From: a virus
Virus record (IMG/VR): IMGVR_UViG_3300008116_001311
Coordinates: 1-36,361 of that record
Reading direction: 5' to 3' (one strand)
Length of the DNA: 36,361 nt
This document shows, piece after piece, positions 26,137 through 32,587 of the stretch. The notes beneath the pieces were generated by a model. The model was not told where the DNA came from and made no database searches. It was given only the letters and a program-made list of their open reading frames with translations. How positions within the stretch are numbered: position 1 is the stretch's first letter; each line of letters starts with the position of its first letter. Both the position numbers and the translations under genes were made by a program.

Positions 26137-26622
26137 TCAAGTGTACATCTTCAAAATACCGATGGTAGTAATGGCGTCCGTGTGAAGTATACCAATACCA
26201 CCTTCAACTCGCCATTGGTCGATGTTCTGTGGTGTATCATCAATCAATAGTGAATTCGAATTAGAAAAATCTCTCTTAAATCTTTTACCTGGAACCAAGT
26301 TCACAGGAAACTCAATGTTTTGGTTATTCAACCATTCAATCTTTTGTTCCCGAATCTCTGCATCCCGTTTCTCAGAAGAAGTGGAAGAAAGAATCTCTGT
26401 TGGTACCTTTAATGACCTGAGATAGTTAATTAACTCGATAGCATCAGGCATCAAGTTCAATGTAGCAAACTGCCTTTCAGCAATGAACATGGTGAAGAAC
26501 TTGTCAAAGGTTTTATAGGTGTCGGCCTCTTTCGGTTCAATTTTGTACAATTCCTTGTATCGTTTATTGAAATCGGCAATCACACCATCCATGTCCAAGT
26601 AAATCTTGGTAATCTTATGCAT
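26137..26622 (-). CDS. HAD-family 5'(3')-deoxyribonucleotidase-like phosphatase
   Basis: 161 residues, starting KITKIYLDMDGVIADFNKRY. The nucleophile and general acid are D10 and D12 in the DMDGV motif. ILSSTSS (motif II Ser/Thr) follows, then a Lys/Arg-rich segment with KRFKRDF, and LLIDDTPQNIDQW (motif IV Asp pair). This matches NT5C-like nucleotidases, which dephosphorylate dNMPs, and cyanophage-type homologues. It is inserted between gp59 and gp32, overlapping the gp59 stop by eight bases. A role in the nucleotide pool during replication is likely but the substrate is unknown. Confidence 0.82.
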   Translation of the reverse strand: MHKITKIYLDMDGVIADFNKRYKELYKIEPKEADTYKTFDKFFTMFIAERQFATLNLMPDAIELINYLRSLKVPTEILSSTSSEKRDAEIREQKIEWLNNQNIEFPVNLVPGKRFKRDFSNSNSLLIDDTPQNIDQWRVEGGIGILHTDAITTIGILKMYT

Positions 26623-27220
26623 ATTCTTTAATCTTTTCTTTCAAAATTTGTTTGAACTTTTCTTTATCATAATGTAGAAATGGTTTATATTTCACACATT
26701 TAGTTTTAAAACTAGGCCAAACAATATCATCATATATTTCTTTTTCCCACATCGGGAAAAAATTCATCAGGTCGTTCAAAATGATAAGTGTTTCAAGTGT
26801 TATATCTCCTTGTGTAGTATACTGCATTAACTTAGGAAATTCATTGTTTCTTACCACTAATAAATCATTTGGATTTTCTACCTTATCCAATAATACAATT
26901 ATATCATTTTCAAAGGTATATGTCAAGCTTTGTTGAGTTTTTTGCCACTTGGTATAATTCTCGTCACCATCCTGAAGTAAATCACCTACCCAATCACCTT
27001 TGCCTTGTATAAAATTGGCAATATAAAAGTTCTTGAGTTCTTCTAAATCATATTTACGAGATAGTTTATAGAATTGGTATTTTGATTTGTTGGTAGTAAA
27101 TGTTTGCTTAGATACATTTGTTTTTCCGTTGTATCTAAAGTAATCATAAGATTCGGAAGTAAAATGTAACTTCAAAGCATTCCATAAAGCATATGCGGCA
27201 AAACCGGTATTCTCCGTCAT
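26615..27220 (-). CDS. gp59: gp59-type loader of the replicative helicase
   Basis: 201 residues (T4 gp59 is 217). FAAYALWNALKLHFTSESYD, then YNGKTNVSKQTFTTNKSKYQ, FYKLSRKY and FYIANFI are typical of the gp59 N-terminal HMG-like domain. The C-terminal helical half includes LIILNDLMNFFPMWEKEI and WPSFKTKCVKYKPFLHYDKE. gp59 binds forks and gp32 and loads gp41 helicase. It lies between gp33 and gp32, the T4 order. Confidence 0.88.
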   Translation of the reverse strand: MTENTGFAAYALWNALKLHFTSESYDYFRYNGKTNVSKQTFTTNKSKYQFYKLSRKYDLEELKNFYIANFIQGKGDWVGDLLQDGDENYTKWQKTQQSLTYTFENDIIVLLDKVENPNDLLVVRNNEFPKLMQYTTQGDITLETLIILNDLMNFFPMWEKEIYDDIVWPSFKTKCVKYKPFLHYDKEKFKQILKEKIKEYA

Positions 27221-27223
27221 AAT

Positions 27224-27445
27224 TTAAATTGGCAATCTGGATGTTTTCTTCAACATATTATTATCTTGAGCCTCTTCTTTAATCTTTGATTTAAGTGCGG
27301 GTGAGATTAATGTTGCGGCCACTTCAATTTCCAAACCAGTTTCTTTGCAATGGTGGCAGATAGCGTCCATATAACCTAAACGATTTTCTATCACCAAATT
27401 TTCAATCATCATACTAAATTTTTTAATTTCTTCACGATTAGGCAT
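27224..27445 (-). CDS. gp33: gp33-like late transcription co-activator
   Basis: This 73-residue protein (MPNREEIKKFSMMIENLVIE, then GYMDAICHHCKETGLEIEVA and AATLISPALKSKIKEEAQ) resembles the short proteins assigned as gp33 in T4-like cyanophages. It directly precedes gp59 and gp32, as gene 33 does in T4. gp33 links late sigma gp55 and RNA polymerase to the sliding clamp. A functional match is supported by position and pattern rather than by a visible motif. HHC..C-type residues are not obviously a metal site. Confidence 0.72.
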   Translation of the reverse strand: MPNREEIKKFSMMIENLVIENRLGYMDAICHHCKETGLEIEVAATLISPALKSKIKEEAQDNNMLKKTSRLPI

Positions 27446-27448
27446 AAT

Positions 27449-27970
27449 TTAAATTCTACTGTAAAATATATGATTACCTATTTTCGTTACAACCTTTTGT
27501 TTATTCCAGCCAGGATTTACATAAACTGCATGGTAATACAATGCGTTTGTTTCTGCTATTTTATCATGTAAAACTGAAACTGTCAATGCTCTTTTTGCAA
27601 TTAAATGAGATTCTTCCCATCTATACCGATCATGAATGTGTACCATTTCTTTGACCATACAAGTCCATGAAAATTGACACACGGTTCTTAAATTTTGATC
27701 CGTTGTTTTCTGATAAACAACTGAACATATATCTCGTGGAAAAATGCCACTATTAACACGATTCATTGTGACCTGTGCTACGGCTAATTTACCTTCATAA
27801 GATTCACCAGCAGATTCATAATAGATATTTTTAGCAAGGCATTCAATTTGTTTTAGATAATCTACCGATACTTGTTTCTGTGTTGCATTTGTAATAAACT
27901 CTCTCGATAGAGTTGGTGCTGTATATACTATTGTTAATACTGCTAATACTACTGCTAATGTGTTAAACTT
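27449..27970 (-). CDS. SleB-type cell wall hydrolase with N-terminal membrane anchor or signal; start codon missing
   Basis: The conserved SleB/Hydrolase_2 sequence begins well before the first ATG (27766): ECLAKNIYYESAGESYEGKL, with the likely catalytic Glu in YYESAGE, then AVAQVTMNRVNSGIFPRDIC, CQFSWTCM and ALYYHAVYVNPGW. An export sequence precedes it: KFNTLAVVLAVLTIVYTAPT from about 27970. In this frame no ATG, GTG or TTG is present between the last stop (about 28040) and this hydrophobic segment. The frame overlaps the end of the 86-residue gene. The most likely explanation is a lost start codon at KFNTL. The protein probably cleaves peptidoglycan in the periplasm during lysis. Confidence 0.8.
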   Translation of the reverse strand, partial: KFNTLAVVLAVLTIVYTAPTLSREFITNATQKQVSVDYLKQIECLAKNIYYESAGESYEGKLAVAQVTMNRVNSGIFPRDICSVVYQKTTDQNLRTVCQFSWTCMVKEMVHIHDRYRWEESHLIAKRALTVSVLHDKIAETNALYYHAVYVNPGWNKQKVVTKIGNHIFYSRI

Positions 27971-28223
27971 CTGTGTGTGGTTGTGGAGTGGTTTGAGAAA
28001 CGAATTGATTGAGAGCTTCCGCTTTCTTTACAATTTCATCTTCTGTGGGGAATGCCGGTAAGGCGGGGTAGTCAGGTGATGTTGTACCAGCAATTTTAGC
28101 TGCATCGACCTGTGTATGCCATTGCTGTTGTAGAGCATCACGTTTTGTGTGATAGTCATCAGTTAACATATCTTTGGCCATTTTTAAGAGTTCTAGCCGA
28201 ATCTCATAAGGTGTCATACTCAT
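27963..28223 (-). CDS. Small conserved phage protein, unknown function
   Basis: 86 residues starting MSMTPYEIRLELLKMAKDML, with a helical, charged middle and a Pro/Thr-rich end. AAGGAG precedes the ATG by seven bases. I recognise the opening as a type frequent in T4-like marine and freshwater phages, but no function is known to me. It is the first protein gene after the tmRNA, with a GATAAATA motif about 60 bases upstream. Confidence 0.75.
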   Translation of the reverse strand: MSMTPYEIRLELLKMAKDMLTDDYHTKRDALQQQWHTQVDAAKIAGTTSPDYPALPAFPTEDEIVKKAEALNQFVSQTTPQPHTEV

Positions 28224-28282
28224 TTACTTCTCCTTGTGTGTGTTTATGTGTATTACCAGCGGTTTGTGTGATGCTGGTGATT

Positions 28283-28290
28283 TATTTATC
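28283..28290 (-). promoter_or_regulatory. Putative late promoter (GATAAATA) at the tmRNA 3' end
   Basis: The minus strand reads GATAAATA immediately after the CCAGGTGA/TCACCTGG hairpin of the tmRNA, about 60 bases before the ATG at 28223. It could start a late transcript for the 86-residue gene, SleB, gp33, gp59 and beyond. Confidence 0.5.
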
Positions 28291-28334
28291 CAGGTGATTC
28301 TGTTGCTAAGTTCACCTGGCGAAACTCCGCTTAC

Positions 28335-28367
28335 CTATTAGGCAGCAAGTGCATACTTATCGTTTGC
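28335..28367 (-). other. tmRNA tag-peptide reading frame (ANDKYALAA, double stop)
   Basis: Resume codon GCA at 28367-28365, then AAC GAT AAG TAT GCA CTT GCT GCC and tandem stops TAA TAG. The peptide ANDKYALAA resembles the E. coli tag AANDENYALAA and ends in ALAA, the part recognised by ClpXP. A ribosome stalled on a broken mRNA would add charged Ala and then this tag. Confidence 0.92.
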
Positions 28368-28449
28368 GTTTAATTTAATTAGTGATTACGCCTTCTCTGG
28401 CGATTCTCCATTGTTCTAATTATTGCCATGTCGATTCTAAAACACCCCC

Positions 28450-28510
28450 ATCAGAAGTATATTGCCACTTTTGTGTTTGCTACCGAAAACTCGGTTCGTC
28501 AATATACTTT
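28450..28510 (-). other. Spacer between tmRNA acceptor and coding parts, folding as a hairpin
   Basis: The spacer is bounded by a perfect 10-bp inverted repeat (28500-28509 with 28455-28464). Inside it is a smaller hairpin, ACCGA/TCGGT (28482-28486 with 28491-28495). In permuted tmRNAs this piece is removed to give two RNA chains. The long helix probably stacks on the acceptor stem in the precursor. Confidence 0.75.
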
Positions 28511-28570
28511 TGGTGGAGGTGGTGGGAATCGCACCCACGTCCACAACAACTTTCAAACAACTTCTACGAA

Positions 28571-28681
28571 TTAGTTTAATACAAAAAGTATTGTTAATAC
28601 ACCTACAGCAAATGCACAGGCGCCCATGTAGAAAGCAAAACTTCTTACTTTATATTCTTTTACACAATCTTTGTTAGGCAT
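28571..28681 (-). CDS. Small single-pass membrane protein (36 residues)
   Basis: ATG at 28681 overlaps the TAA of the preceding small gene (TAATG), with AAAGGA eight bases upstream. MPNKDCVKEYKVRSFAFYMG is followed by a hydrophobic segment ending VLTILFVLN. It is cytoplasmic-basic followed by one membrane helix. Function unknown. Its stop lies a few bases before the tmRNA. Confidence 0.68.
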   Translation of the reverse strand: MPNKDCVKEYKVRSFAFYMGACAFAVGVLTILFVLN

Positions 28682-28806
28682 TACAGTATCCTTTCTAGTA
28701 ACCAAATAACAAAAAGAAAACTTAAACCACCAGCCAAAAATTTTAAAGCCCCGTACTGTCTTTCGTTCTGCTCGGGAGTGCAGAGTTTTTTCCAATATTT
28801 GTTCAT
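28681..28806 (-). CDS. Small membrane protein (41 residues)
   Basis: ATG at 28806 (TAGGA upstream) gives MNKYWKKLCTPEQNERQYGA followed by a hydrophobic helix (LKFLAGGLSFLFVIWLLERI) and TAA that overlaps the next ATG. It is longer-supported than the overlapping 74-residue frame starting at 28795, because of the TAATG coupling and ribosome site. Function unknown. The pair with the next gene suggests a small membrane complex, as with many phage small proteins. Confidence 0.68.
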   Translation of the reverse strand: MNKYWKKLCTPEQNERQYGALKFLAGGLSFLFVIWLLERIL

Positions 28807-28852
28807 AGTGTCCTATTATAAGTGTTTATACTTATATAGGCAACCAGCTTAA

Positions 28853-29512
28853 TTAATATTTACCACTTTTCTCATAATATGAAATGGCATTGACTAGGCC
28901 TGTGATATGGTCCTCGGTCTTTTGTTTGAATACGATAGGACTCGAATCCTCAACGGCCATGACGATAACCAAATCATGGATAGGTTGACCAATCAACTCC
29001 TCATACATCAAGGCGTAGGCAGATGTTTGCCAGAAGTAATCTTCAATGTCCTCATGGCTCTTAATTTTTTTGGATGTTTTAAAATCAATTACCGAAAGCA
29101 CACCATCGAACTCAGCAATACAATCCACTCGGCCTGCCATCTTTAATTGTGTGGACCATAATGCTTGTTCTTGGTAATGAATATTGTTAATACGATTTAA
29201 ATGCGGTTTGATTGATAAAAACATTTCATGTGCATCGGGCATAATATTACCTAATGATTCATTGTTTAAATATCGTTCACACAATGTATGAACATTTGTA
29301 CCACGAGAAGTTGCTTTTTTGGTAATGGCATTGGCAACATCTTCACCCACTTTGTTGCGCCATGCCTGAAAAATATGTTTCTTTTGAGCACCAATGACTG
29401 TGGTGACCGATGGTAATTTTGTACCATCAGGTAGTTTATAAAACCGTTTACCATCAGGAAATGTTTCTGATGGTAGGTCTTGTAATACTTTTGGTGGGCA
29501 GTAATTAAACAT
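28853..29512 (-). CDS. PD-(D/E)XK exonuclease, MGME1-like
   Basis: The preferred start is ATG 29512, overlapping the TAA of the zinc-ribbon gene (TAATG), rather than ATG 29533. The 219 residues include KLPSVTTVIGAQKKHIFQAW, then ATSRGTNVHTLCERYL, and the nuclease core GRVDCIAEFDGVLSVIDFKT followed by SKK and EDYFWQTSAYALMYEE. D, D-X-K and the downstream Q-tyrosine segment match the RecB-like family of mitochondrial genome maintenance exonuclease 1, common in T4-like cyanophages. A role in replication, repair or host DNA turnover is likely. Confidence 0.85.
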   Translation of the reverse strand: MFNYCPPKVLQDLPSETFPDGKRFYKLPDGTKLPSVTTVIGAQKKHIFQAWRNKVGEDVANAITKKATSRGTNVHTLCERYLNNESLGNIMPDAHEMFLSIKPHLNRINNIHYQEQALWSTQLKMAGRVDCIAEFDGVLSVIDFKTSKKIKSHEDIEDYFWQTSAYALMYEELIGQPIHDLVIVMAVEDSSPIVFKQKTEDHITGLVNAISYYEKSGKY

Positions 29513-29652
29513 TACCATTTTCCTATAGGGCATTTTACAAAAGGTAAATTTACTTTAATTGGCATATAACAATGGCATTGTGTGCATATTTTTATTTTAA
29601 CTTTATAATTCTCACAAGTATTGCATATGTCTAATTTTGTATTTGCATTCAT
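29512..29652 (-). CDS. Small zinc-ribbon-like protein (46 residues)
   Basis: ATG at 29652 begins one base after the upstream stop; the TAA overlaps the exonuclease ATG. The sequence MNANTKLDICNTCENYKVKI, then CTQCHCYMPIKVNL and a final VKCPIGKW contains C10, C13, C23, C26, C28 and C41, a paired-Cys arrangement suited to one or two zinc ions. Peptides ending in CP.GKW with this spacing are common in T4-like cyanophages, with no known role. Confidence 0.8.
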   Translation of the reverse strand: MNANTKLDICNTCENYKVKIKICTQCHCYMPIKVNLPFVKCPIGKW

Positions 29653-29653
29653 T

Positions 29654-30436
29654 TTACGTTACGTTATAGTTGGTTACATATTTCTCTTTAATAGCTTCAA
29701 AGAAGTCAATATCTTCTTGTGTTAGCTCCGCTTCTTCTATATCTTGCCTAAATTTTCTGGTGAAATCTTCTAACTGTTGAAATTCACCTTCATACTTAAA
29801 AAACTTTGTTATTTTTTTAGTATCGTAAGCATCCATTATAATATGATATCTAGGCTCATCGGAATCATTTCTAATTTGATGCCACAAATTCACCCAAACA
29901 ATGTATGCTGATCCATCGGCCGGCATATGTAAATTTTTTCCTTGACATATATGAACACACTTTTTGTTTGTCCATAATGGTATGTGTATTCTGGCCATAT
30001 AATCTGTTGTTTCAGCATCTTTGTGCACCAAGCTCTTACAATGAGGCTGTAAACAAGTTATTCTTACTCGCCTTGGTTCAAATCCCAAATCTTTCAATTT
30101 ATCTACAACCTTTTTAATTTCTCCGACACAAGCTTGAGTTGGTCTATCGTGCTCCAAACTGTGAGCAATATTAAAATGTTTGTACGACTTCATAATCAAT
30201 TCTCTTGTCGGTAGAAAATTTTCTAATTTTAATCCATGTTCATGCTGAACAACTTCCCAACCATCTTTCCAATCACCACGCCTACTCAAAATACTCCAAC
30301 CACCAAACCCATGATAATTTTGTGTTTCAAATTCTTCACCTTGAACAACTTGATCACCTAGAGGAAAAACACTTTCTTCTACTTCTTTTCTTAATTTTTC
30401 AATATCAAATTGAATATCTAATTTTTCATACCACAT
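29654..30436 (-). CDS. Aspartyl/asparaginyl beta-hydroxylase-like 2OG-Fe(II) dioxygenase
   Basis: 260 residues. The double-stranded beta-helix core carries an HXD...H...R arrangement: H138 and D140 in SLVHKDAETTDYMARIHIPL, H186 in WVNLWHQIRNDSDEPRYHII, and R196. WHQIRN.S.EPRYHIIMDAY is close to the C-terminal signature of the AspH-type family. The N-terminal 120 residues and the acidic helical C-terminus are not recognised. Such enzymes hydroxylate Asp/Asn or related side chains, and the substrate here is unknown. It overlaps the next upstream gene by 11 bases, last of four tandem dioxygenase-like genes. Confidence 0.78.
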   Translation of the reverse strand: MWYEKLDIQFDIEKLRKEVEESVFPLGDQVVQGEEFETQNYHGFGGWSILSRRGDWKDGWEVVQHEHGLKLENFLPTRELIMKSYKHFNIAHSLEHDRPTQACVGEIKKVVDKLKDLGFEPRRVRITCLQPHCKSLVHKDAETTDYMARIHIPLWTNKKCVHICQGKNLHMPADGSAYIVWVNLWHQIRNDSDEPRYHIIMDAYDTKKITKFFKYEGEFQQLEDFTRKFRQDIEEAELTQEDIDFFEAIKEKYVTNYNVT

Positions 30437-31061
30437 TTTTTTGTTTTTCTTTCATTTCTATAAAATTGTTCAATAGATTAGTTGAAAATGTTTGCATATC
30501 GGTAGACAATGAAATTCTCATATTTTTAGATTTATTAACATCTACAGAATGTAAAACATATGATGGAAAAAATACAAGTTTTCCTGGTTTCGGTATTATT
30601 TTTTTAAATTTAGCTCCATTAACATTTTTATAAACCTCTTTGTCCCAATCTACACCACCACGGGGATCAATTAATAATAGGTCACCACAATCATCATCTG
30701 TTTGTATATAGTATGTTGCTGTTATTTTACTACCTCCATGATCATGTATTGCCATGGATTGTCCAGGTAAACTATAGTTAACCCAACCTCTTGTGTGATG
30801 AAATTCATATTCATCATAATTTTTTGCAACATAATCATAAGTAAGTTCTGTCACCATTTTAATTATATAATCATTTAATGATTTTACATAAGGTGTATTC
30901 ATCACCCATATATTAGAATCTTTGATATTTTTAATTTTTTCATCTGTGTAAAAATATTTCAATTCACTTAATAAATTATCATTAAATTTTTCATCAAAAT
31001 CTGTTTGTATTTCCCACACCGGTGTCACCCACCAATCATTACGAATTATATTCATAGACAT
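30426..31061 (-). CDS. 2OG-Fe(II) oxygenase-like protein (PF13759-type)
   Basis: 211 residues. Motifs: WVTPVWEIQTDF near the N-terminus, RGWVNYSLPGQSMAIHDHGG with H106 and H108, then SKITATYYIQTDDDCGDLLL, and KLVFFPSYVLHSVDVNKSKN with distal H171 and R182 in MRISLSTDM. This matches the 'W.N....G....H.H....s..YY.....G.l......H.V......RiS' pattern of putative 2OG-Fe(II) oxygenases found in T4-like phages. About half of this protein aligns by eye with the one at 31570-32295, so they are paralogues. Confidence 0.82.
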   Translation of the reverse strand: MSMNIIRNDWWVTPVWEIQTDFDEKFNDNLLSELKYFYTDEKIKNIKDSNIWVMNTPYVKSLNDYIIKMVTELTYDYVAKNYDEYEFHHTRGWVNYSLPGQSMAIHDHGGSKITATYYIQTDDDCGDLLLIDPRGGVDWDKEVYKNVNGAKFKKIIPKPGKLVFFPSYVLHSVDVNKSKNMRISLSTDMQTFSTNLLNNFIEMKEKQKNVV

Positions 31062-31591
31062 CCAGTTTCTTTTAACATCTCACACACCGATTCATAATTA
31101 TGTTTTCTTGTGCCTAAAGTTACGGCTTTTCTAAAAGGTTCTTCTTTATCCGATTCGACACTATGAATTTTCTTAACATTTAATACCCAAACTTCCATTG
31201 GTTGTGCCACGAAACTACCAACTTCTTTTAATTGCTCTTTTTTGTATATGAATCCATTTGTTTGATTTTTTATTTGAAATATCTGCAAATCATCTACCAA
31301 AGGTTCATAATATATCGTTTTACAGTTATCAGTTTCAATGTAAAAATTAATTGTGGTTAATATATCACTATCTGTATGTGGTGGTATATTTCGATTGATG
31401 GTCATAACAGTTAAATAAAAATCTTCCCAATATTTTTTAGGTAAAATCTTATACATTATTTCGGGTTCAGGTGACCATATCTTTTTATAATCTATACCTT
31501 TATTATCAACACCCGTAAACGTATTCAACCCCTGTGTAACGGCATATATGGGTTTAGAAAACTCATAATTTAACTTTGTGAACATTTCCAT
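31052..31591 (-). CDS. Third 2OG-Fe(II) dioxygenase-like protein (divergent)
   Basis: 179 residues. RNIPPHTDSDILTTINFYIE gives H72 and D74. GSFVAQPMEVWVLNVKKIHS provides H143. EEPFRKAVTLGT gives R154, so HXD...H...R is complete. It is shorter than its neighbours and belongs to a different branch, nearer generic phage 2OG/Asp-hydroxylase-like proteins. It overlaps both neighbours by 10-22 bases, so it is likely co-translated. Substrate unknown. Confidence 0.72.
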   Translation of the reverse strand: MEMFTKLNYEFSKPIYAVTQGLNTFTGVDNKGIDYKKIWSPEPEIMYKILPKKYWEDFYLTVMTINRNIPPHTDSDILTTINFYIETDNCKTIYYEPLVDDLQIFQIKNQTNGFIYKKEQLKEVGSFVAQPMEVWVLNVKKIHSVESDKEEPFRKAVTLGTRKHNYESVCEMLKETGCL

Positions 31592-32295
31592 TCTTTAATT
31601 TTTTTCATTCGACTGGCCCAACTTTTTAATATTACAGTATTATTGGTGTTTTTGTCAACCACCTTTCGTAAATCGGTAGATAAAGATATACGTAAATCAT
31701 TTGATTTATTCTCCGTTACACCATGAAGAACATATGATGGTGTAAAGACCAATTTACCTTCAATAGGTTTGATTCTTCGTTCTTTCACTACAGGCGTACC
31801 GGTTAAAGTGGTGTTTTTCCAATCAATTGCGTTGGAACTGTCAAATAGTACCAACTCTCCACATCCTTCTGGTGCTTGTATGTAATATGTGGCCGCAATA
31901 GCGGATTCTGTATGGCCATGTACTTCTAAACCTTCTCCCGGTTCATGCACATTAACCCAGCCAAAGAAGTGCTCACAACCTTTAAGGTTTAACATTCTGA
32001 TTTCTGGAATTTGTTGGGTTATTGTTTTTGTAACAATATCAATAATTTCTTGTTTGATAATGTTTAGATTGGGCTTGTCATAATCCCATATGCTGTCTTT
32101 TGGTTTTTTATCTTGGCCAGTGGCGATGCCATAACCTATACTATAAATTTCGTCTAGTAGTTTTTTATTGAATTCTGCATTAAATTTTGTTTGAACTTCC
32201 CATATTGGAGATTTCCAAAATAAGTTTTGCGCATTTTGATACCAGTGAAACTTTTCACGGTCATTCAGTTGTTCTATTTGATTTCCACTCATCAT
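31570..32295 (-). CDS. 2OG-Fe(II) oxygenase-like protein, paralogue of 30426-31061
   Basis: 241 residues from MM at 32295 or 32292. FWKSPIWEVQTKFNAEFNKK resembles VTPVWEIQTDF of the paralogue. The core is FFGWVNVHEPGEGLEVHGHT with H126 and H128, then ESAIAATYYIQAPEGCGELV, KLVFTPSYVLHGVTENKSND with H191, and R202 in LRISLSTDL. The unusual H-X-H pair (not HXD) is shared by both paralogues and usual in this family. Whether it turns over 2-oxoglutarate needs testing. The start overlaps the 108-residue gene. Confidence 0.82.
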   Translation of the reverse strand: MMSGNQIEQLNDREKFHWYQNAQNLFWKSPIWEVQTKFNAEFNKKLLDEIYSIGYGIATGQDKKPKDSIWDYDKPNLNIIKQEIIDIVTKTITQQIPEIRMLNLKGCEHFFGWVNVHEPGEGLEVHGHTESAIAATYYIQAPEGCGELVLFDSSNAIDWKNTTLTGTPVVKERRIKPIEGKLVFTPSYVLHGVTENKSNDLRISLSTDLRKVVDKNTNNTVILKSWASRMKKIKEWKCSQS

Positions 32296-32587
32296 ATGCC
32301 ATAATCAAAGGTTGTGCTTGCTCACGATTAATTCGAACTTCTGTACTCATTTCCGAAGCTGTGTTTGCTGTCTGCCATGGTGTGCCTTTGATGTGGTCCA
32401 ATATCGGGTGATTGCCAGCATTTAATAATTCGGACAACACATTCACATGAGTTGTTAACATGGTAAAGACGTTTGCACGTTGTTCTTCAGGTAAATTTAG
32501 TATTGCATTGAAAAAAATATTGTTGAAGTAGTAATCAACATACTCATGCAATAAATCTCTCTCGATGACGATTTCATTTTCATTCAT
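32261..32587 (-). CDS. Hypothetical helical protein
   Basis: 108 residues, MNENEIVIERDLLHEYVDYY, helical and acidic, containing NAILNLPEEQRANVFTMLTT. It overlaps the stop of the Cys-rich gene upstream by eight bases and the downstream oxygenase start by 35, so it is a coupled operon member. No family recognised. Confidence 0.65.
   Translation of the reverse strand: MNENEIVIERDLLHEYVDYYFNNIFFNAILNLPEEQRANVFTMLTTHVNVLSELLNAGNHPILDHIKGTPWQTANTASEMSTEVRINREQAQPLIMAYDEWKSNRTTE

Larger units (their letters stand above)
28258..28566 (-). ncRNA. ssrA: Circularly permuted (two-piece) tmRNA
   Basis: The 3' acceptor part comes first on the minus strand. It has a T-stem GTGGG/CCCAC (28534-28538 with 28522-28526), loop TGCGATT, acceptor strand CACCTCC (28521-28515), discriminator A and an encoded CCA (28513-28511). 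After a 61-base spacer the 5' part starts at G 28449 with GGGGGTG, which pairs in all seven positions with CACCTCC and includes the G3-U70 pair that marks alanine. GAATCGAC follows. CAATAATT (28425-28418) can pair with AGTTGTTG (28551-28544) as helix P2. The tag frame lies at 28367-28335, followed by a hairpin (28319-28312 with 28297-28290) and a possible pseudoknot. Permuted tmRNAs are known in alpha- and some beta-proteobacteria and cyanobacteria. Exact outer ends are estimated. Confidence 0.93.

Noticed and set aside
28511-28545. Stand-alone tRNA-Ala 3' half or degraded tRNA
   Set aside because: The matching 5' half, the tag frame and the pairing between the halves are present just downstream, which makes it a permuted tmRNA.
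28571-28795. 74-residue ORF covering two small genes
   Set aside because: Two shorter frames with ribosome sites and a TAATG junction explain the region better.
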